This document shows positions 6,645 to 11,926 of a stretch of 12,719 nucleotides of DNA, one piece after another. The stretch lies in NCBI GenBank assembly GCA_030591745.1, contig JAUVAM010000029.1, positions 1 through 12,719 of the forward strand, read 5' to 3'. Position 1 is the stretch's first letter, and the number at the start of each line of letters is the position of its first letter. The position numbers were made by a program, and so were the translations under genes. Under the pieces are notes generated by a model. It did no database searches. It was not told the DNA's origin and saw nothing but the letters and a program-made list of their open reading frames with translations. Source of the stretch: Deltaproteobacteria bacterium. Its GTDB lineage: Bacteria; Myxococcota; B64-G9.

Positions 6645-7892
6645 TCATGCCAGGCGACGCAGCAGCAAACAAGCGTTACAACCCCCAAACCCAAAAGAGT
6701 TATTGAGCACATGTTCCTGCTTCAGGGATCGAGCCCCTTCAGCCACGCAATCCAGCTCGCCCAGGGCGGGGTCGGCCTTGTAGCCGATGGTGGGCAAAAT
6801 CGTATCTCGCTCCATACCCATCAAAGCCAAAACCGTCTCGATGGCCGAAGAAGCCCCCATGGCGTGACCGATCAAAGACTTGTTGGCGGAAAGTGGCGGC
6901 AGTTGCTCGCCAAAAACCTGCCTCAGGGCCTGCACCTCCACCGCATCACCGACCTTGGTGGAGGCCGCGTGGGCATTGATGGCCGACACATCCCGCGGCC
7001 CAAGACCCGCATGCTTGATTGTGTCGCTCATGCAACGGCTTACGCTCGGCAAATGAGGCGCCACGAAATGGTGAGCGTCGGCGCTCATGCCCCAACCGGC
7101 CAATTCGAAAGCAGCGCTCAGGCCATGGGCCCGAGCGAAATCGGGGCTGGCCAAAAGCACACAGGCCGCGCCTTCGCTGACCACAAAACCTCGCCGATCC
7201 ACGGAAAAAGGCCGGCTGGCTCGCCGCACGTCCATTTCTGAGTCCGTTTTGGTCTTGTAAGCTCCGTTCATGGTGGCGAAGCCACCCACGATGGGCTCGA
7301 CCAGGGGAAAATCCACAGCCCCGCAAATGGCCACATCCGCCATGCCCGCTTCGATGAACATGGCACCGGCGATGATGGAGCTGTTGCCTGTAGCGCATGC
7401 GGTGATGGTGGTGGTGATGGGTCCGGTGGCACCGGTGAGCATGGAGACCTTCCCGGCCACCATGTTCACGCAAGCGTTGGGGTTGACGAAGGGATGGGGC
7501 AACCTGCCTCGGGCCACCATGTTCCGATCCGCGGCCAAAACGGCGTCTAAGCCTCCGATGGCCGTGGAAAAAGTCGTGGCCACGCGGGGTGCAAGCGCCG
7601 CATCGATCTCCAAACCTGCTCGCTTCATGGCGCGGTGCACCACCAGCATGGCGTGGAGAAAAATGGGGGATGTCCAGTGGGCCATCTTTCGCGGCGACAA
7701 AAAATCATACGGCGTAACATCGATGGCCGGCACTTGACCGGCCACGGTCACAGGAAAATCGTCGGGCAGGGGAAAACGAGTCAAGGGCCCGATGCCGCTT
7801 TCCCCGGCCGCCGCCCGCTGCCATTGGATTTCGGGCTCGGAGCCCAAAGGGGAGAGCAGGTCGCTTCCTATTATCCAGGGACGCTTGGTCAT
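6645..7892 (-). CDS. Beta-ketoacyl-ACP synthase, FabF-like (KS2)
   Basis: With the ATG at 7892 the protein is 415 residues and starts MTKRPWIIGSDLLSPLG, the normal KAS N-terminus. A longer reading from a TTG at 7937 would overlap the radical-SAM gene by 32 bases and adds only a low-complexity leader, so it is rejected. The triad is intact: C166 in TACATG, H308 in NAHAAST, H343 in NKSLIGH, with K338. The residues after the first histidine are A-A instead of the near-universal G-T, a departure not seen in KS1. The NSFGFGGCN loop (398-406) is present. It should catalyse chain elongation with ACP-bound substrates. It lies 13 bases after radical-SAM enzyme 1 and 33 bases before KS1, in a single operon. 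Confidence 0.93.
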   Translation of the reverse strand: MTKRPWIIGSDLLSPLGSEPEIQWQRAAAGESGIGPLTRFPLPDDFPVTVAGQVPAIDVTPYDFLSPRKMAHWTSPIFLHAMLVVHRAMKRAGLEIDAALAPRVATTFSTAIGGLDAVLAADRNMVARGRLPHPFVNPNACVNMVAGKVSMLTGATGPITTTITACATGNSSIIAGAMFIEAGMADVAICGAVDFPLVEPIVGGFATMNGAYKTKTDSEMDVRRASRPFSVDRRGFVVSEGAACVLLASPDFARAHGLSAAFELAGWGMSADAHHFVAPHLPSVSRCMSDTIKHAGLGPRDVSAINAHAASTKVGDAVEVQALRQVFGEQLPPLSANKSLIGHAMGASSAIETVLALMGMERDTILPTIGYKADPALGELDCVAEGARSLKQEHVLNNSFGFGGCNACLLLRRLA

Positions 7893-7905
7893 GGGGGCCG
7901 AATCT

Positions 7906-8904
7906 TCACCAGGGGATGAACCGATAGAGCTTGGCAAACATCTCGTAAACCGTCACCCAGTTTTGAAGATCCTGGGTCGAGCGCATGTGGGCGCGTTTGT
8001 TGACCATCACCCAACTCATATGAGCCGCCCCATCCTTGCAGGTTGAGCAATCCCGGGTGGCTGAAGTACAGCACCGGTGGGTAGTCTTCAGATCGCTGGC
8101 CCAGCGAATGAATCGAATGAGGCGCTTGGGGCGAGGCTCCCGCGTATCCATGGGCTCGGTGACGGAGGGGCATTCCATCCAGCCGAAAGGCCGCCCCAGC
8201 ATCCGCCCCGTGGTCAAGACCTCGTGGTAGTAATGACTGGAGACGACACTACGCGGGTATTTGTCGAGCATGTCGTCCATCTCGTCTCGTACGCGCGCGA
8301 GCTGCTCCTCGCTCCAGGTAAAACCGCCCACGCCCTCGTCGTTGCTCAAAAGCTGCAGATGCACCTTCAAGCCCACGTCTTCGATCTTCTTGATGATGGG
8401 CTCGATGTGCCCCAACTGAGGCGGGGTGATGGTGTAAAGATAATAGGTATTGGGATCCCCCGCGTAATGCTTCGAAGAAATGGCGAAGGTATCCTTGCCC
8501 CTGAGCTGCTTTTCTATCTCCGGGTCACCCCAGAGACTGATGCCGACCATCATGTCGGGAAAGCGATCCCGGGGCACCTTGATGAGGCCATTGGTGGCGC
8601 AGTAGGTGGGCAGGCGATCATAAAAAGCCCCCACCCGATCCATATGCAAGGTCGGCTCGCCACCGATGAGAATGGCCAAATTAACGCCACGCTCTTTTTC
8701 GGCCTCGATGAATGCCCCCCAGCGCTCGACATCCATTTCTTCCTGGGCCACGTGCTGCTCACCCGAGGAAAAGAAGAAACAACCCTTGCAGCGCAGGTTG
8801 CACTTGTCCGTGACATCGTAAATGGAGGATCGAATGTTCAGCTTGGAGATACGCCGATAGCGTGCCAACCACTCTCCATCCAGCAGGGAACTAACCGTCT
8901 TCAT
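7906..8904 (-). CDS. Radical SAM enzyme 1, with Cys-rich C-terminal motif
   Basis: The 332-residue protein is a radical-SAM enzyme: the [4Fe-4S] site is C35-x3-C39-x2-C42 in CNLRCKGC, and the SAM-binding GGEP is at 81-84. Other shared blocks are CATNG, ISLWGDPE and YAGD. Near the C-terminus C278-C279-x6-C286-x2-C289 may bind a second cluster, as in SPASM/Twitch-type enzymes, but the spacing does not match the classical seven-cysteine SPASM motif. It should cleave SAM to the 5'-deoxyadenosyl radical and act on an unknown substrate. It is a clear paralogue of the enzyme encoded just upstream, with the same block order. GAAGG lies 7 bases before the ATG, and the gap to its upstream neighbour is 15 bases. 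Position between ACP1 and the ketosynthases suggests that the substrate is a carrier-bound acyl chain or its precursor; that is inference. Confidence 0.9.
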   Translation of the reverse strand: MKTVSSLLDGEWLARYRRISKLNIRSSIYDVTDKCNLRCKGCFFFSSGEQHVAQEEMDVERWGAFIEAEKERGVNLAILIGGEPTLHMDRVGAFYDRLPTYCATNGLIKVPRDRFPDMMVGISLWGDPEIEKQLRGKDTFAISSKHYAGDPNTYYLYTITPPQLGHIEPIIKKIEDVGLKVHLQLLSNDEGVGGFTWSEEQLARVRDEMDDMLDKYPRSVVSSHYYHEVLTTGRMLGRPFGWMECPSVTEPMDTREPRPKRLIRFIRWASDLKTTHRCCTSATRDCSTCKDGAAHMSWVMVNKRAHMRSTQDLQNWVTVYEMFAKLYRFIPW

Positions 8905-8919
8905 CTTCGAACCTTCACG

Positions 8920-10014
8920 TCAGGGGCGCAACACCTCGCCCGGCGGTGCGACCAAATGTTGATTGAGGTTTTCGCCCTTTTCATAGCCCATGACCCAGAC
9001 CGCCAAATACGTATCCACGTAGTCCAGCCAGGACCGAAAGATGTCCGGCTGCGTCGCGTGGCGATGCAAGCGGGCCGTGACGACGGCCGAGCCCGCGGCG
9101 TAATGCCGACAGTCGTCGCAGTCCGTGTCCGGCACACAGCAAGCCGCGGCCCGATCCCAATTCAAGTCGGTGCGATACTGTCGAAAACTGCGGCCCAAGC
9201 CAATGTGGGTAGATGGATTGCAGCGCGGATATGAGCAATCGTACAAAGCGTGCAGCCCCAAGGCGTGACTGTGGGCCATCGCGTTGGCGCTGGAGAAAAG
9301 AACATGTTCGGGGAAGGCCTCCAAAAGCTCCATCATGCTGGCCCGCATGGCCAACAGGCTCTCTGCGTCATGGCGCAAGCCGCCCGCATACCCCAGGGGC
9401 GAACTGAAAACATTGAAGGTCAGCTTGCCGCCACGCTTGGCCAGTTGCTCGGCCACGACCCGGGCCTCGGCCACGTTGTGCCGCGTGTAGGTGTACACAA
9501 AAACAGCCCGCTCATCGCCGGCGTAGTTGTCCATCTGCCTGTTCAGCAATTCCTTGGCACCCCGCAAACGACGGCTTGTCTCGTCGTTCCCCCAAACCGA
9601 AATATGGAGCTTGTAGTCCACGCCATCCGGGATGCGTCGCACCCCGTTGGTGGCGATGCAGCCCAAGGGCAGCTCTTCGTAACAAACCTGGCACAACTCG
9701 GGCACCAGGCCGGGTTCGGCCCCGGCCAAAACAACGTAGGTAATGCCCCGGGCTTTCTCGGCCTGCATCAGCTCTCGCCAGGCCGACGGGTCCTGATTCT
9801 CGGGCGCGAACTGCTTGTCGCCTTCGTAGTAATAACAACCCTCGCAACGAATGTTGCAGCGGTTTGAAACGTCGTAGGTGGACTCGCGCATGAAAAAGTA
9901 CTTGCGCACTTTTTCCCATCGCTCGCGTACGGCCGCATCAGCCAGAAGCTCTGAAAATTTCCACTTGCCGGGGCGCGCCTCGCGAACCCGCCTGAGATCG
10001 CCCAGTTTGGACAT
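8920..10014 (-). CDS. Radical SAM enzyme 2, paralogue of enzyme 1, with Cys-rich C-terminal motif
   Basis: The 364-residue protein has the cluster site CNIRCEGC (C53, C57, C60 when counted from the ATG at 10014), and GAEP (98-101) in place of the canonical GGEP. It shares IATNG, ISVWGND, YAGD and YTYT blocks with enzyme 1. The C-terminus holds CC-x5-C-x2-C in AACCVPDTDCDDC, close to the enzyme 1 arrangement, so both may carry an auxiliary cluster. The extra ~20 residues at the N-terminus are basic. The ATG at 10014 overlaps the ACP1 stop as TGATG; a TTG at 10017 one codon earlier is possible, and AGGAG lies 11-14 bases upstream. Stop/start overlap with the carrier-protein gene points to tight co-translation with ACP1. 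Reaction unknown; family assignment is secure. Confidence 0.9.
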   Translation of the reverse strand: MSKLGDLRRVREARPGKWKFSELLADAAVRERWEKVRKYFFMRESTYDVSNRCNIRCEGCYYYEGDKQFAPENQDPSAWRELMQAEKARGITYVVLAGAEPGLVPELCQVCYEELPLGCIATNGVRRIPDGVDYKLHISVWGNDETSRRLRGAKELLNRQMDNYAGDERAVFVYTYTRHNVAEARVVAEQLAKRGGKLTFNVFSSPLGYAGGLRHDAESLLAMRASMMELLEAFPEHVLFSSANAMAHSHALGLHALYDCSYPRCNPSTHIGLGRSFRQYRTDLNWDRAAACCVPDTDCDDCRHYAAGSAVVTARLHRHATQPDIFRSWLDYVDTYLAVWVMGYEKGENLNQHLVAPPGEVLRP

Positions 10015-10262
10015 CAAGAGCCCAATCGCTCCTGGACGTATGCCGCGATAAGGGCCACGTTCTTGAGTTTGGGGTAATCCTCCTCGTCGATGCTGATCTC
10101 GAACTCGTCTTGAAGCACTAAGACCACGGCCGTCAAATCCATGCTGTCGATACCCAGTTCATCCACCAGATCGAGCTGTGGGTCGAAGTCCGCGGCTGTC
10201 GCATCCTCCAGCTTCAGCTCATCGATGAGAATTTGGGCAATGCGTTTTTCGATGTCTTTCAT
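10014..10262 (-). CDS. Acyl carrier protein (ACP1)
   Basis: An 82-residue acidic, helical protein with the carrier signature DELGIDSMDLTAVV. S40 is the expected phosphopantetheine attachment site, probably loaded by the PPTase domain encoded downstream in the same operon. Helix III (DEEDYPKLKNVALIAAYV) is typical of type II fatty-acid/polyketide carriers. It is the first gene of the eight-gene run and follows a 116-base gap with a 16-bp tandem repeat. Its stop overlaps the radical-SAM 2 ATG by one base. The nearest purine stretch, AGGGAG, is 13 bases from the ATG, longer than usual. It differs strongly from ACP2, so the two carriers probably serve different partners or steps. Confidence 0.93.
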   Translation of the reverse strand: MKDIEKRIAQILIDELKLEDATAADFDPQLDLVDELGIDSMDLTAVVLVLQDEFEISIDEEDYPKLKNVALIAAYVQERLGS

Positions 10263-10286
10263 TTCGCGCTCTACGCTCCCTGTTTT

Positions 10287-10350
10287 CAGGCATCAAATCG
10301 GTCAGGCATCAAATCGGTCAGGAATCAAATCGGCCAGGCATCAAATCGGC
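10287..10350. repeat. Four tandem copies of a 16-bp repeat upstream of ACP1
   Basis: Copies at 10287-10302, 10303-10318, 10319-10334 and 10335-10350 read CAGGCATCAAATCGGT on the plus strand. Copies 1 and 2 are identical, copy 3 has two changes (C to A at position 5, T to C at position 16), and copy 4 has one (position 16). The array fills most of the only sizeable gap within the cluster, between the stop of the FabZ-like gene and the ATG of ACP1. It is non-coding on the minus strand, because 16 is not a multiple of three and stops occur in every unit. It could be an array of regulator sites or a slippage-prone spacer. Confidence 0.92.
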
Positions 10351-10368
10351 CCATTTCCAACCGATATT

Positions 10369-10378
10369 CACGCGCGTG
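10369..10378. repeat. Perfect 10-bp palindrome CACGCGCGTG next to the FabZ-like stop
   Basis: CACGCGCGTG equals its own reverse complement and lies directly after the FabZ-like gene's stop (10379-10381), 18 bases from the tandem repeats. It is short and GC-rich with no T-run after it, so it could be a protein-binding site rather than a terminator. Chance is not excluded. Confidence 0.4.
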
Positions 10379-10750
10379 TCAAGATCCGCGATCACGCCGG
10401 GCGAAAACCAGACGACCCCGGGCAAAATTCAGTTCTCCGGCATTCACGGAAAAGACCGTTTCCACTTCCTCCGGGGATTCTTTCAAGTCGAGGGTCAAGG
10501 CAAGCTCCACCCCGGGTGTCACCACCTCGCGAAAACGAACCCTGGCCACCTGACGCAAGCTCAAGGCCTCATCAAATCCCCGCCTGGTGGCCTGGCAGAC
10601 CAAAGCCAACATGGCCACCCCGGGCAATATGGCTTGGCCGGGAAAGTGACCGTCGAACCAGGGGGTCGACTCATCAAGGCGCTTACTGGCCCAAATTTGC
10701 GCCCCCTCCCGCCGCCATTGATCCAGGCCGGCCCAATCCACGGTCGTCAT
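10379..10750 (-). CDS. FabZ-like hotdog protein lacking the catalytic glutamate
   Basis: This 123-residue protein has the FabZ layout: DGHFPGQAILPG (33-44) with the conserved catalytic H35, and RVRFREVVTPG, which matches the FabZ 'K-F-R-R-P-V-x-P-G' strand. FabZ and ApeI-type proteins have an acidic residue six positions after the P of the PGV turn (Glu in FabZ, Asp in ApeI-like). Here PGVAMLA puts A49 at that place, so the second catalytic residue is absent. The length is shorter than FabZ (~145-150) and the C-terminus ends in a basic tail. It may bind 3-hydroxyacyl or enoyl chains, use a different acid, or be inactive, with the fusion protein doing the dehydration. It overlaps ACP2 by ATGA and so is likely co-translated with it. 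Confidence 0.82.
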   Translation of the reverse strand: MTTVDWAGLDQWRREGAQIWASKRLDESTPWFDGHFPGQAILPGVAMLALVCQATRRGFDEALSLRQVARVRFREVVTPGVELALTLDLKESPEEVETVFSVNAGELNFARGRLVFARRDRGS

Positions 10751-11004
10751 TTTGAGCTTTCTTGGCCCGACTGCCTCATGATCAAGTCCACCACGTCCTG
10801 CACGGTTCGGATGCTCTTGAGTTCTTCATCGGGCACGGGCGAGCCCAGGCGCTGCTCCAAGATACCCACCAGGTCCAGCGCATCGATTGAGTCCAGACCC
10901 AGCTCGGCAAAAAGCTGAGATTCGGGCTGCAAGACCTCCCGGTCCAAATCGAACTGCTCTACCAAGCTGTCTTTCACCAACTCCAGGGCCTTGGATGCGT
11001 CCAC
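10747..11004 (-). CDS. Acyl carrier protein (ACP2)
   Basis: An 85-residue carrier protein with the signature AELGLDSIDALDLV; S39 is the phosphopantetheine serine. The GLDS-x-DALDLV form is reminiscent of carrier proteins in aryl-polyene-type clusters. The start codon is GTG at 11004, supported by AAGGAG seven bases upstream; no in-frame ATG gives a complete helix I. It heads a short ACP2-FabZ-like unit coupled by an ATGA overlap and follows a region with promoter-like elements and 11-bp repeats. Its sequence is unlike ACP1 outside the Ser loop. Confidence 0.93.
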   Translation of the reverse strand: MDASKALELVKDSLVEQFDLDREVLQPESQLFAELGLDSIDALDLVGILEQRLGSPVPDEELKSIRTVQDVVDLIMRQSGQESSK

Positions 11005-11011
11005 GCCGGAT

Positions 11012-11017
11012 CTCCTT
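11012..11017 (-). promoter_or_regulatory. Ribosome binding site deciding the GTG start of ACP2
   Basis: On the minus strand AAGGAG is followed seven bases later by GTG (11004). It is one of the strongest ribosome-binding matches in the window and supports this non-ATG start. Confidence 0.8.
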
Positions 11018-11029
11018 ATGCCAGGCGCC

Positions 11030-11059
11030 TAAATACCCAGCAATACACCCCTTCGTCAA
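11030..11059 (-). promoter_or_regulatory. Candidate sigma-70-type promoter of the ACP2 / FabZ-like unit
   Basis: On the minus strand TTGACG (11059-11054) matches the -35 consensus at five of six bases. After an 18-base spacer comes TATTTA (11035-11030), which matches the -10 consensus at only three of six. The predicted transcript would begin roughly 20 bases before the GTG and still include the AAGGAG. The weak -10 together with adjacent direct repeats fits an activator-dependent promoter, but this is inference. Confidence 0.4.
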
Positions 11060-11062
11060 GAG

Positions 11063-11084
11063 CCCAAACAAATCCCAAACAAAT
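11063..11084. repeat. Two perfect 11-bp direct repeats next to the candidate -35 box
   Basis: CCCAAACAAAT occurs twice head to tail at 11063-11073 and 11074-11084 (minus strand ATTTGTTTGGG). The pair ends three bases upstream of the candidate -35 element. Eleven bases is about one helical turn, so a bound protein would contact both copies on the same DNA face. Confidence 0.85.
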
Positions 11085-11097
11085 GAAAAATGGCCCC

Positions 11098-11886
11098 TCA
11101 CCACAGATAGGCACCACCAAAGCCCAAAGACACCGCCTCGGTCGCATTCAAATTAGAACCCAAAAAGGCGTCCAACTGCCAAACAGGAGACATGCGCCAG
11201 CTCAGGCCCACATTGAGGCCCGCCGCGGCCAAATCCGCATCTCTTTCCGGAATCAGCCCATAGCCTTCGACAAAGGTGCCCCATTTCTCTGCCAAGGCAA
11301 AGCCCAAGACGAGGCTGGCCAGGTATTGCCGATCCTGCACGCCGTCGGAGCCCAGGCCGGTGAAGAGGATGCCGAAGTTGCCGGCCACTTCCATCCAATC
11401 CGTCAGGCCCAGGGCCCAAAGCAACTTGAGGCCCGCGGCCACGCCCGAAGAGCCATAATCATCGTCCCGAATGGGAAAACAGGCGAAAGGCTGAAAGCCG
11501 ACCGTGGCAAATTCCGAAGGCTTGTACACGAACCGAATGCCCAAATCCAAAGATCCCAACATGGTCTCGTCCGGCGAAGCGGCAGGCCACAACATCTGAA
11601 GAGCGGGCAAGCCCAGACGCGCTTCCATTCCTTCGGTCATGCCATAACGAATCAAGGGCATCGCCAGGGTCAAGCCGTCTCCGTCGACGTCGTGATCAAA
11701 GCCTGCCCCAAACTCAAACAAGACATACCCCTCCGGGACGATGGCGGCGCTGTCTGAAAAACTAGGTCGGTCCGTGACCAGGGGAAGGCTTTCCTTTTTC
11801 TCCATGGCCTCCTCCGCCCTCGCAAAGGGAGCCAAACTCAACACCATCAGCAATATCGAAAAAAAAGCCATTCGTTTTTTATTCAT
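11098..11886 (-). CDS. Outer-membrane beta-barrel protein (PF13557-like 'transporter' family)
   Basis: With the ATG at 11886 the product is 262 residues and starts with a clear Sec signal peptide: MNKKR, a hydrophobic core (FFSILLMVLSLAPF) and a predicted cut after ARA. A GTG at 11937 would add 17 residues before the signal and is rejected. The mature protein opens with TDRPSFSDSAAIVPEGY, the hallmark of the 'MetA-pathway of phenol degradation/transporter' barrel family. It then shows alternating aromatic/glycine strands and ends in GGAYLW, with a C-terminal aromatic residue as used for outer-membrane insertion. The transported compound, if any, is unknown. It lies 40 bases after the Cys-rich gene and 93 bases before ACP2, on the same strand. 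Export of the cluster's lipid is possible but not shown. No convincing ribosome binding site was seen. Confidence 0.75.
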   Translation of the reverse strand: MNKKRMAFFSILLMVLSLAPFARAEEAMEKKESLPLVTDRPSFSDSAAIVPEGYVLFEFGAGFDHDVDGDGLTLAMPLIRYGMTEGMEARLGLPALQMLWPAASPDETMLGSLDLGIRFVYKPSEFATVGFQPFACFPIRDDDYGSSGVAAGLKLLWALGLTDWMEVAGNFGILFTGLGSDGVQDRQYLASLVLGFALAEKWGTFVEGYGLIPERDADLAAAGLNVGLSWRMSPVWQLDAFLGSNLNATEAVSLGFGGAYLW

Positions 11887-11926
11887 GACCACAGGTCGGC
11901 AAAATTCCAAGACCAATATTTCCCAT

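Noticed and set aside
7893..7937. TTG start at 7937 for KS2 adding 15 residues
   Set aside because: It lies inside the radical-SAM 1 gene and gives a non-conserved leader; the ATG at 7892 begins exactly at the usual ketosynthase N-terminus.
8077..9234. 385-codon plus-strand open frame opposite the two radical-SAM genes
   Set aside because: Both genes beneath it have iron-sulfur and SAM motifs and ribosome-binding sites; the antisense translation shows none.
10287..10350. CRISPR-like array
   Set aside because: The 16-bp units are directly contiguous without spacers, and no cas gene is present.
10233..10755. Small plus-strand genes across the tandem repeat
   Set aside because: The frames are antisense to ACP1 and the FabZ-like gene, and the repeat merely yields a periodic peptide (SNRSGIKS-like) because it lacks stops on that strand.
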